From assembly GCA_946631535.1 (NCBI GenBank), contig CAMPAF010000027.1, forward strand, positions 1 through 16,857: DNA of 16,857 bases, written 5' to 3'. Positions 8,140 through 14,693 of this stretch are shown here, one piece after another (position 1 is the stretch's first letter; the number at the start of each line of letters is the position of its first letter). The position numbers were made by a program, and so were the translations under genes. This DNA comes from an uncultured Verrucomicrobiota bacterium. Its GTDB lineage: Bacteria; Verrucomicrobiota; Kiritimatiellia; RFP12; UBA1067. The notes below the pieces were generated by a model. The model was not told the DNA's origin and searched no databases. It saw nothing but the letters and a program-made list of their open reading frames with translations.

Positions 8140-8871
8140 TCAGAAGAGGCCGCCGTTCACGGAAATCACCTGGCGCGTCACGTATGCAGCCTCGTCGCGG
8201 AACAAGAACGCCACCACGCCTGCCACTTCCTCGGGCGTGCCGAAGCGGCGCATCGGGATAGCCTTCTTCACCTCGTCCTGGAACTCTATCGTCGCGGCCA
8301 TCTCCGTCTCGATCACGCCCGGCGCGACCGCGTTCACCGTGATGCCGCGCTTCGCCAGCTCCACCGCGAGCGCCTTCACGGCCCCTATCACGCCAGCCTT
8401 CGCAGCCGAGTAGTTCACCTGTCCGCGGTTCCCCGCGATCCCACTCACGCTCGAGAGCGCCACTATGCGCCCGCGCACGCGGTTCGACACCATCGGCATC
8501 ACCACCGGCTTCAGCAGGTTGTAGAGGCCCGTCAGGTCGGTGTCGATCACCCGGTCCCACATCTCGCCCTCGAGGATCGGGAACGGCGCGTCCGCGTTCA
8601 CGCCCGCGTTGGCAACGACCCCGAAATAGACGCCGTTCGCCGCCATGTCCGCCTCAAGCGCCGCCGTCACGGCCGCGCGGTCCGCAAGGTCGAAGGCGAG
8701 CGCCTTCTGCTCCGGTTGCCCCGAGAGCGCCGCGCACTCCGCCGCCGCCGCCTGCGCGGCGTCCACGTTGCGCACGGCGTGCGTCACGACGGCAAAACCG
8801 TCCTTCGCCAGCCGCAGGGCCACGGCCCGCCCTATTCCGCGCGACGATCCTGTCACCAGCACGCGTTTCAT
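8140..8871 (-). CDS. Short-chain dehydrogenase, 3-oxoacyl-ACP reductase type (ApeQ/FabG-like)
   Basis: A 243-residue SDR that would reduce a 3-ketoacyl-ACP with NAD(P)H to the 3-hydroxyacyl-ACP. The Rossmann dinucleotide motif TGSSRGIG is at residues 7-14, NAG at 88-90, SSVSG with catalytic Ser141, and YSAAK with Tyr154 and Lys158. The PGVIETEM and VNGG motifs near the end are normal for FabG. The Asn of the SDR tetrad (usually in a TNL motif) appears replaced by Asp112 (TDLTG). The start is ATG 8871, which overlaps the dehydratase stop as ATGA; an upstream ATG at 8973 only extends into the dehydratase gene. Gene order (ketosynthase, dehydratase, reductase) points to an aryl-polyene-like pathway, but general fatty-acid FabG is possible. 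Confidence 0.9.
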   Translation of the reverse strand: MKRVLVTGSSRGIGRAVALRLAKDGFAVVTHAVRNVDAAQAAAAECAALSGQPEQKALAFDLADRAAVTAALEADMAANGVYFGVVANAGVNADAPFPILEGEMWDRVIDTDLTGLYNLLKPVVMPMVSNRVRGRIVALSSVSGIAGNRGQVNYSAAKAGVIGAVKALAVELAKRGITVNAVAPGVIETEMAATIEFQDEVKKAIPMRRFGTPEEVAGVVAFLFRDEAAYVTRQVISVNGGLF

Positions 8872-9335
8872 GTCTTCATCTGCTCCTTTAGAAACTTTTC
8901 CATGTCCGGCGGACGATATGCGTTGAGGTTCGCCGTAGCCACCGTCGCGCCCGAGTCGTCCTCGATGCTGCACACGAACGACGCCGCGTCAGAATCGCAG
9001 AACGCGTTCTCGGCCGCGATGTGGTACGTCCTGCCCGCCTCGAAGCGCTCGAACTTGAGGTCCAGCTTTCGCGTCCCCAGCAAAAGCCCGGGACGTGCAG
9101 GCTGGCCAGGTGCCACATGCCTGTCGTAATACCCCACCAGCGCCGCCGCAGTCTGTGCCATGTATTCGATCGCCACCCAGTTCGGCACGCCCTTCCCGTC
9201 GACGAACAGCTGGTTCTCTCCGATGGTCACGCGCGCGACGAGGCGCCTCGCCTCGGCGTCGAACGACTCCACCGCGTCGATCAGCACCATCGGCGGGCGG
9301 TGCGGGAGAAGCTCCTCCAGCGGAATCGGCGTCAT
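8868..9335 (-). CDS. Hotdog-fold 3-hydroxyacyl-ACP dehydratase, ApeP-like
   Basis: A 155-residue protein of the ApeP-like hotdog dehydratase family, which removes water from a 3-hydroxyacyl-ACP. Diagnostic motifs are LLPHRPPMVLID (residues 9-20), GVPNWVAIEYMAQT, PGLLLGTRKLDL and ATANLNAYRPPD at the C-terminus. The start is ATG 9335, which overlaps the ketosynthase TGA as ATGA and is preceded by a good AGGAGG. The longer open frame reaching 9482 is read inside the ketosynthase gene and is rejected. The stop overlaps the reductase start by ATGA. The reaction is inferred from the family; a housekeeping FabZ would be shorter and lack the EYMAQ and LLGTR context. Confidence 0.88.
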   Translation of the reverse strand: MTPIPLEELLPHRPPMVLIDAVESFDAEARRLVARVTIGENQLFVDGKGVPNWVAIEYMAQTAAALVGYYDRHVAPGQPARPGLLLGTRKLDLKFERFEAGRTYHIAAENAFCDSDAASFVCSIEDDSGATVATANLNAYRPPDMEKFLKEQMKT

Positions 9336-10558
9336 TGGCGCACCTCCTCGGGCACGAGCGCCACGCAGGCGTTCGACCCGCCGAACGCGAAGGAGTTGGA
9401 AAGCGCCGCCCCAGTGATGTCCCCCGACGAAAGGTAGAGCCAGCAGATCGCCGCCTCCACGGCGCCAGCCGCGCCAAGGCAATGCCCCGTCATCGGCTTT
9501 GTAGACTCGATCCTAAGGTCATTAAGGTGTTTAAGGTGTTTAAGGTCATTAAGGTGTTTAAGGTCATTAGGGGAAGCAAGGTCATTAAAGACCTTAAAAT
9601 CATTAAAATCCTTAAACACCTTAAGATCCTTAATGTCCTTAAAAATGCGGGCAACGGCCTTCATCTCCATCGCGTCGTTCGCCTGCGTGCCCGTGCCGTG
9701 GAGGTTGACGTAAGCCACGTCCTCCGGCGCAAGCCCGGCCTCATCCATCGCTGCCCGCATCGCCGCTTCCGCGCCTCCTCCCTCCGGATCTGGCGCTGTC
9801 GCGTGGTAGGCGTCGCTCGACTCGCCCACTCCGGCGAGACTTACCCGCACGCCAGCCTTCGCCTCGACCATGTCCTCGCGCTCTAGCGTGAACAGCGCCA
9901 CTCCCTCTCCAAGGTTTATACCGTCGCGGTCAGGCGCGAGCGGACGGCACTCGCCATGCGCAAGCGCGCCAAGGGCGTGGAAGCCGTTCATCGCGAAGCG
10001 GCAACGCCCGTCCACTCCGCCCACGATCGCGGCGTCCACCACGCCAGCCTCGAGCAGACGACGTGCCGACGCGAAAGCCTTCGCGCTCGAGCTGCACGCC
10101 GTCGACACCGTAAATGCCGGCCCCTTCACGCCCAACGTCTTCTTCAGGAAGTCTGCCTGCGTGCCAAGCTCGATCATGGAGAAGTCCATCTCGGCTGGCT
10201 TCGCGCCGACATCCAGCCAGCTGTCAACATGCCGCTGCGCCTCGTCAATGCCCGTGTTCGACGCGCCAAGCACGATGGCGACGCGCGCGGGGTCGTAGCG
10301 GCTCAGGAAACCGTCAAGCTCAGAACGGAACTGTTCAACCGCATGCAGGAGCAAGCGGTTTGAACGCATGTCGAACTCGCGCGAATCGACAGACGGCAGC
10401 TCGCCGGGTACCATCCCGAAGAGAATCGCGCGTCCTGGGATGTCGTCCGAAAGCGTCACCATCCCTTTGCGCGAGCCAATGCGAGCATTGGCTAGCACTT
10501 CGGCGCGCGTGCGCCCCAAAGCGCACGCACACGACAAGCTTGAGAGATAATACCTCAA
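9332..10558 (-). CDS. Beta-ketoacyl-ACP synthase (ApeO/FabF-like) with in-frame repeat insert
   Basis: A thiolase-fold condensing enzyme that extends acyl-ACP with malonyl-ACP. From TTG 10558 it has 408 residues. The triad is present: Cys155 (STACSSS), His287 (NLHGTGT) and His359 (TKPMTGH), plus Lys354; SNSFAFGG is near the C-terminus. Two oddities stand out. Residues about 307-348 (Lys/Asp/Asn/Leu/Phe-rich) are encoded by a 9-nt-periodic palindromic repeat and have no counterpart in the family. Also, the roughly 30 residues normally between the post-His359 helix and SNSFAFGG are missing. TTG 10558 is chosen because family-like sequence starts there (YYLSSLSCACALG) and it lies 5 nt after the stop of the upstream gene. 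The ATG at 10738 lies inside that gene. It overlaps the dehydratase by ATGA. Whether it is active is uncertain. Confidence 0.85.
   Translation of the reverse strand: MRYYLSSLSCACALGRTRAEVLANARIGSRKGMVTLSDDIPGRAILFGMVPGELPSVDSREFDMRSNRLLLHAVEQFRSELDGFLSRYDPARVAIVLGASNTGIDEAQRHVDSWLDVGAKPAEMDFSMIELGTQADFLKKTLGVKGPAFTVSTACSSSAKAFASARRLLEAGVVDAAIVGGVDGRCRFAMNGFHALGALAHGECRPLAPDRDGINLGEGVALFTLEREDMVEAKAGVRVSLAGVGESSDAYHATAPDPEGGGAEAAMRAAMDEAGLAPEDVAYVNLHGTGTQANDAMEMKAVARIFKDIKDLKVFKDFNDFKVFNDLASPNDLKHLNDLKHLKHLNDLRIESTKPMTGHCLGAAGAVEAAICWLYLSSGDITGAALSNSFAFGGSNACVALVPEEVRQ
9343..9348 (-). promoter_or_regulatory. Shine-Dalgarno for the dehydratase gene
   Basis: AGGAGG on the minus strand lies 7 nt before ATG 9335 and sits within the last ketosynthase codons (EEV). 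It supports translational coupling and fixes the dehydratase start. Confidence 0.8.
9514..9646. repeat. 9-bp-period palindromic repeat element inside the ketosynthase gene
   Basis: On the plus strand, 9514-9567 is six consecutive 9-mers of two exact types, A=TAAGGTCAT and B=TAAGGTGTT, in the order A B B A B A. After a short centre (about 9568-9579) the array inverts into about seven more degenerate 9-mers of the complementary kind (CCTTAAACA, CCTTAAGAT, CCTTAATGT and so on). Period 9 and lack of stops keep the ketosynthase frame open: on the coding strand the units read NDL/KHL and then KDL/KVF-like triplets. Base composition (AT-rich, repeated AAGG) is sharply unlike the surrounding GC-rich gene. 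Confidence 0.95.
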
Positions 10559-10563
10559 ATCTC

Positions 10564-10926
10564 TTACGGATGGCGCGGCGTGCCGTGGCCACCATGCGGC
10601 TTGGGGCCGTGGCCATGATGCGACGGCTTCGGAGGCGGTACGGGCTTGTGGTGGTGATGCGGCACCACGCGCGGCGGCGGTGGTGGTGGCGGTGGTGGCG
10701 GCAGCGCGACCATGCCTGTTCCGCGGCACTGGGGACATACTTTGGATGTCCAGCCCAGAAACCCGCTCGGAACGTACCTACGGCCTTCGCAGCGCGGACA
10801 CCATCCATAGCCGGGGTGCGGCCGGGCACCGGGAGGTAGCGGCGGGACTCCCGCAAACGCTTCGATCGCGCAAAGCGACAGCGCTCCGACGGCTAGGATT
10901 GCAAATGCTCGTCTGTCTAGTTTCAT
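10564..10926 (-). CDS. Small exported CxxC, proline- and histidine-rich protein
   Basis: A 120-residue protein with a clear signal peptide (about 1-25, ending AFA). The mature part has two Cys pairs, CPRCEGRR (Cys43, Cys46) and CPQCRGTG (Cys64, Cys67), which resemble DnaJ-type CxxCxGxG zinc-binding repeats. A run of ten prolines (76-85) and a His/Pro/Gly-rich tail with nine histidines follow, suggesting metal binding. I know no function for this arrangement. The start is ATG 10926, with AAAGGAAG 5 nt upstream. The stop TAA is 5 nt before the ketosynthase TTG, so the two are probably in one operon, with this gene first. A secreted protein heading a lipid-synthesis operon is unusual. Confidence 0.7.
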   Translation of the reverse strand: MKLDRRAFAILAVGALSLCAIEAFAGVPPLPPGARPHPGYGWCPRCEGRRYVPSGFLGWTSKVCPQCRGTGMVALPPPPPPPPPPRVVPHHHHKPVPPPKPSHHGHGPKPHGGHGTPRHP

Positions 10927-10931
10927 GTTTT

Positions 10932-10939
10932 CTTCCTTT
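10932..10939 (-). promoter_or_regulatory. Shine-Dalgarno for the CxxC protein gene
   Basis: AAAGGAAG on the minus strand lies 5 nt before ATG 10926. Confidence 0.7.
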
Positions 10940-10952
10940 CGGTTGCAAGTAG

Positions 10953-10983
10953 TTTACCATAATACGGCCGTTTGTGCTATACT
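10953..10983. promoter_or_regulatory. Divergent promoter region between the activase and the CxxC/ketosynthase operon
   Basis: On the plus strand TATACT (10978-10983) lies 6 nt before ATG 10990, with a poor -35 (TTTACC, 19-nt spacing), so the activase mRNA may be leaderless. On the minus strand TATTAT (10964-10959) is a plausible -10 for the CxxC operon and would give a leader of about 25-30 nt carrying AAAGGAAG. The gap is only 63 bp, so the two promoters would overlap and could interfere. Confidence 0.4.
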
Positions 10984-10989
10984 TCGCGC

Positions 10990-11835
10990 ATGGACAGTTC
11001 CAAAACAGCAGTCATCTTCGAGGTGCGGGAATTCTGCCTGCACGACGGACCCGGCGTGCGCACCACCGTGTTCTTCAAGGGCTGTCCCCTTCGCTGCGCA
11101 TGGTGCCACAACCCCGAGGGTCTGTCCCCAGAGCCGGAAGTACTCTTCAAGGAGAAGCTCTGCGCACGCTGCGGGAACTGCGGAAACATCCCGCCCGACG
11201 ACCTGTCCGCCCTCGAAAGGGTCTGTCCCCATCGGGCAAGGGTCGTATGCGGACGCCGCTGGACCGTCACCGAACTCGCCAGCGAGCTTCTCGCGAACGC
11301 CGACGTCTTCGCGGCGTCGGGCGGCGGAGTCACGTTTTCAGGCGGCGAACCCCTCATGCAGTCCGCATTCCTTGCGGAACTCGCGGACCGCCTGCGCCCC
11401 CACATCCACCTCGCGATCGAAACGTCCGGCTATGCCCCGCCGGACGCCTATCGCGACGTAGTCTCGCGCATCGACCTCGTGTACCAGGACCTGAAGCACC
11501 CAGACCCCGTCGCGCACAGGAAGTGGACCGGAGTCGATCCAGCGCCAATCCATGCCAACCTCCGCTGGCTGAAGGATTCCGGCAAGCCTTTCGTCGCGCG
11601 TATCCCTCTCATACCGGGCGTGAACGACTCGCCAGAGGCGAAGAAAGGCTTCGCTCGCCTGCTAGAAGGCCGGTCCGGACTCCAGCGTGTCGAGCTTCTC
11701 CCCTACCATCTCGCCGCCGGAGCAAAATACCAGTTCGCAGGCCGAACCTATCAGCCGGGGTTCGACGAGTCGCGCCAGCCCGACACGGACCTGTCGCCAT
11801 TCCGCGCCAACGGTCTCCCCGCCGCAGTAATGTGA
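10990..11835 (+). CDS. Glycyl-radical-enzyme activating enzyme (PflA family, radical SAM)
   Basis: A 281-residue radical SAM protein. Enzymes of this family use a 4Fe-4S cluster and S-adenosylmethionine to install the glycyl radical on a partner such as pyruvate formate-lyase. Motifs are HDGPGVRTTVFFKGCP (residues 18-33), the cluster motif CxxxCxxC (Cys32, Cys36, Cys39), SGGEPLMQ (117-124), HIHLAIETSGY, and YQDLKH. The insert after the cluster motif keeps Cys58, 61, 64, 79 and 87. This is enough for one extra 4Fe-4S cluster and fewer than the two-cluster insert of many relatives. The start is ATG 10990 by family alignment; no Shine-Dalgarno is present. No glycyl radical enzyme lies in the window, so the partner must be elsewhere or just unseen. 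It converges with the 734-residue gene, 9 nt apart. Confidence 0.9.
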   Translation: MDSSKTAVIFEVREFCLHDGPGVRTTVFFKGCPLRCAWCHNPEGLSPEPEVLFKEKLCARCGNCGNIPPDDLSALERVCPHRARVVCGRRWTVTELASELLANADVFAASGGGVTFSGGEPLMQSAFLAELADRLRPHIHLAIETSGYAPPDAYRDVVSRIDLVYQDLKHPDPVAHRKWTGVDPAPIHANLRWLKDSGKPFVARIPLIPGVNDSPEAKKGFARLLEGRSGLQRVELLPYHLAAGAKYQFAGRTYQPGFDESRQPDTDLSPFRANGLPAAVM

Positions 11836-11844
11836 CGCGTTCTT

Positions 11845-14049
11845 TCAATCGCCGCCGATGAAGCGAATCTCGAGGTCGGCGAGTGCGTTCAGCACGTTTG
11901 TCGCGTTGTCGTCGCCGACGATCCGCACGTCCTCTACCGGCGTCACCACCTCCACGTCGTCAGGACGCGAGATGCAGTCCATGAACGCGCGGCGCAGCAG
12001 TCCGATACGTCGGACCTGGCGCTCCAGCGACCACAGCACGAACCGCCACTTCGCCGCGAAACCATAGCGGCGCGGCAGCCCCGGGTCGAACGACTCGAAC
12101 CCGTCACGCTTGACGGTCAGCTGCCACTCCATCGCGCGCGAGCGGTACTCGAATCCCGCAAAGAAGCTTTCGGCGAGCTTCTCGAGCGGCACCACGGGAT
12201 GGTCTGCCGCGAACGCCGCCAGCGCCTTGGCATAAGTGGAGATGTAGAACTGCACGAGCGCTGTGAGGTTTCGCTCGGTCTGAGACAGGTCTGGCCAGCC
12301 AAAGGATCCGCGGATGCTGCAACAGGAGACGGCCTGCGGCATCAGCCGCCCAGCCTTGATGTCGTAGCCGAAGCGGTAGATCTCCTTGCCGATGCCGTAG
12401 AGGCTGGACTTCGTGTCGGGGTCGTACTTCTTCATCGCAAGGTTCTGCGCCGCCGCGTCGCCCATCAGCACTGCGAGCGCGGAGATGACCTGCGGGTCCT
12501 CGCCGGCCTCGGCGCCGCCGAACTCGCCTGCCATCTGGAAGTAGTTAGCCGGAATGTCCGCAAGCGGCTCGCCCTCGCAGCGCGTGCGGATGTAGTAGTC
12601 CACGAACTGCCGCTTGCCGTGCGGCCGCCGCCGCCGCAGGAGCCGGTAGTCGGAGAGCTCCACGCCCAGCGCCTTGAACCCCTCCACACGCGCGATGACA
12701 TAGCTGCCGTAGCCGTTGGTCTTCTTCGACAGCCGCTTCTCCACAAGCGAAGTGGCGATCGGTCGGCGGTTTGTCTTGTACACGACCTCGCGCGTGGGGC
12801 CTTCGCCGATCGGCACGTCGTCGCCGTCGTCCGTGCGCAGCTCGTAAACGTTCGCGTACTCCACCATCTCGTCCTTGCTCACGAGCACGCGCAGGTTCGA
12901 GAGCAGCACCTCGCTGCGCGCGTCCACGCCAGGATGGAACTGGGCGCGCCCGTCCACGAACGTCGCGCCTGGCAGCGCGGTGCGGCGGTCGTCGAACGCC
13001 GGCGTGGTGCCCTCGCCCATCACGGAGTAGATCTCGCCCGTGATGTACATGTAGAGCGTCTCCGTGAACACCTTCGACGTGTCGTCCGCGAACTCGGCGC
13101 GCGTGAGGAGCGACTTGTAGATCGCGTCTATCTCCGCTATCCTCTCGGCTGCGGCGTGCGGCGTGATGCGGCGTAGCACGATCTGCTCCATCAGCCGCTC
13201 CATCTCCGGCACGATGCGCTCGAGCGCATCGCCTCGCCGCAGGCCGAACAGCTCGATCTCGTGGTGCCCGTGCACCTTGAGCTGCCGCATGAACGACATC
13301 GAGTGGCCCTCGAACACGCCCGTCAGCTCGCGGAGGCACACACGGAACTTCTGGAAGTCCGTCGCCGCCATTTGCGCGAACCTGTGGAAGTCGGAGTAGG
13401 AGAAGAAGTGGACGCCGCGCGAGCCGTGATAGTACTGGAGCGATGTGGAGATGCCCTTGCGGCTCGCCGCAAGGGCCACCGACATCTCCTGCTCTGTCCA
13501 GGCGAGCGGCTTCACCCGCCACTCCTGGCCTAGCTGCCGGTAGTGCTCGAGCGTGGTGTCGATGCGTTCGACCATCACCACGTCGCCTAGCGGGAACTTG
13601 AGCGTCTCGGTCAGCCATGCGTCGAGCGCCGTCAGCGTCTGCACAGGCACGTCGCGTTGCGAGATCTCCAGCTTGCCGTCCACTATGTTCGCGCAGAGGA
13701 CATCGTGCATCAGCGCGTCTCCGCGCTTTGCCGTCGGGATGTGGGCAAGATCCCAGAACTGCCCCTGCAGGAGCGGAAGCGCCGCCACGGAATGGTTGCC
13801 CGTAGTGATAGTCATCACATGCCCGTGCCCGCCCTGCCGCAGCGACTTCTTCTCGGCGAGCAGGACGGACGCCTGCTCGGCGAGGTCGCGCCACGTGGCC
13901 TTCTCGAAGACGAACGTGTCGTCGCCGATGTCGTATGCGTGGAATGTGCGGGGACGCCCCATCGCGCGAGTGGACACCGCCGTCCGGCGGCGGACGCCAT
14001 CTCGCCGAAGACGCGCCAGGAGGCGCTGGACATTCCCCTTGCACGCCAT
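11845..14049 (-). CDS. Large protein of unknown family (734 aa), paralogue of the 654-aa protein
   Basis: I do not recognise the family. No signal peptide or membrane helix is visible. Landmarks in order are GQEWRV, LQYYHGSRGVHFFS (about 205-218), HEIELFGL, ALPGATFVDGRAQF, MVEYANVY (about 394), VDYYIRTRCEG, LMGDAAAQNLAMKKYD (about 527-542), EIYRFGYDIKAG (about 555) and RSRAMEWQ. They align in the same order with those of the 654-residue protein. LMGDAAAQN has the Asp-x4-Asn spacing of kinase catalytic loops, which only hints at a kinase-like fold. ATG 14049 follows the hisB TAA by one nucleotide; an ATG at 14103 would lie within hisB and is rejected, and ATG 13962 is a possible shorter start. 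Coupling to hisB suggests co-expression; no histidine-pathway role is evident. Confidence 0.75.
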   Translation of the reverse strand: MACKGNVQRLLARLRRDGVRRRTAVSTRAMGRPRTFHAYDIGDDTFVFEKATWRDLAEQASVLLAEKKSLRQGGHGHVMTITTGNHSVAALPLLQGQFWDLAHIPTAKRGDALMHDVLCANIVDGKLEISQRDVPVQTLTALDAWLTETLKFPLGDVVMVERIDTTLEHYRQLGQEWRVKPLAWTEQEMSVALAASRKGISTSLQYYHGSRGVHFFSYSDFHRFAQMAATDFQKFRVCLRELTGVFEGHSMSFMRQLKVHGHHEIELFGLRRGDALERIVPEMERLMEQIVLRRITPHAAAERIAEIDAIYKSLLTRAEFADDTSKVFTETLYMYITGEIYSVMGEGTTPAFDDRRTALPGATFVDGRAQFHPGVDARSEVLLSNLRVLVSKDEMVEYANVYELRTDDGDDVPIGEGPTREVVYKTNRRPIATSLVEKRLSKKTNGYGSYVIARVEGFKALGVELSDYRLLRRRRPHGKRQFVDYYIRTRCEGEPLADIPANYFQMAGEFGGAEAGEDPQVISALAVLMGDAAAQNLAMKKYDPDTKSSLYGIGKEIYRFGYDIKAGRLMPQAVSCCSIRGSFGWPDLSQTERNLTALVQFYISTYAKALAAFAADHPVVPLEKLAESFFAGFEYRSRAMEWQLTVKRDGFESFDPGLPRRYGFAAKWRFVLWSLERQVRRIGLLRRAFMDCISRPDDVEVVTPVEDVRIVGDDNATNVLNALADLEIRFIGGD

Positions 14050-14050
14050 G

Positions 14051-14635
14051 TTACAGCACGCCCTTTGACGACGGAACGCCAGTCTCGCGCGGATCCGCGG
14101 CAACTGCCTGGCGCAACGCGCGCGCGAAGCTCTTGAACAGCCCCTCGCATACGTGGTGCGTCTCGTCTCCGTAGATCTCGCGCAGGTGTATGTTAAGCCT
14201 CCCCTCCACGCTCACCGCGCGGAAGAACTCCTCGATAAGCTTCACTTCGAAGTCGCGCACCATCAGGTGCTTCTTGCCGCTCGAGAGCACCACGAACGGA
14301 CGTCCGCCAAGGTCGAGCGACGCCTCGCAGAGCGCCTCGTCCATGGGCACCGACGCGAAACCGTAGCGCGTGATGCCGCGCCGGTCGCCGAGCGCCTGGT
14401 TCAACGCCTGCCCCAGAACCAGGCCGATGTCCTCCACCGTGTGATGGTAGTCCACGTCGAGGTCGCCAACGGCCTTCACGGACAGGTCGATGAGCGCATG
14501 CTTCTTCAGCAACTCCAGCATATGGTTGAAGAAGCCGATCCCGGTATCCACCGTTCCATCTCCGGAACCGTCGAGGTTGAGGGACAGCCTGATCTTCGTT
14601 TCCTTCGTGTTTCGTTCTATCTCTGCCGTGCGCAT
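14051..14635 (-). CDS. hisB: Imidazoleglycerol-phosphate dehydratase
   Basis: A 194-residue monofunctional IGPD, the usual family length. It dehydrates imidazole glycerol phosphate to imidazole acetol phosphate in histidine biosynthesis. The manganese-site motifs are FFNHMLE (His38), DYHHTVED (His64, His65, Glu68) and DETHHVCEG (His160, His161, Glu164). ATG 14635 is preferred over ATG 14656 because GGAG lies about 9 nt before it and the protein then begins MRTAEIERNT, as family members do. No other his gene is nearby, so the pathway genes are scattered in this genome. It sits between pgsA (58-nt gap) and the 734-residue gene (1 nt after its stop). Confidence 0.95.
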   Translation of the reverse strand: MRTAEIERNTKETKIRLSLNLDGSGDGTVDTGIGFFNHMLELLKKHALIDLSVKAVGDLDVDYHHTVEDIGLVLGQALNQALGDRRGITRYGFASVPMDEALCEASLDLGGRPFVVLSSGKKHLMVRDFEVKLIEEFFRAVSVEGRLNIHLREIYGDETHHVCEGLFKSFARALRQAVAADPRETGVPSSKGVL

Positions 14636-14693
14636 CGCTTGTTTCTCCGGAATCATCGTTGAGTTTACATCGCCACGTCCTCGACATCCTCTG

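Noticed and set aside
9336..9482. N-terminal extension of the dehydratase to an upstream ATG at 9482
   Set aside because: It would translate an out-of-frame part of the ketosynthase. Family proteins begin near LLPHRPPM, and AGGAGG plus ATGA coupling support 9335.
9514..9646. CRISPR-like array in the ketosynthase gene
   Set aside because: Units are 9 bp and contiguous without spacers, arms are inverted and no cas gene is present.
9514..9646. Ketosynthase pseudogene by frameshift at the repeat
   Set aside because: The frame is continuous through the array and HGTGT upstream and TKPMTGH/SNSFAFGG downstream are in the same frame, so there is no frameshift. Loss of function by other means stays possible.
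10559..10738. Ketosynthase start at ATG 10738
   Set aside because: The added 60 residues are an out-of-frame reading of the CxxC protein gene and are not ketosynthase-like.
11836..11844. Bidirectional terminator between the convergent activase and 734-residue genes
   Set aside because: The gap is 9 bp and I could find no stable hairpin with a T-run on either strand.
14636..14656. hisB start at ATG 14656 (MIPEKQA)
   Set aside because: There is no Shine-Dalgarno before it; GGAG precedes ATG 14635 and the family N-terminus fits the later start.
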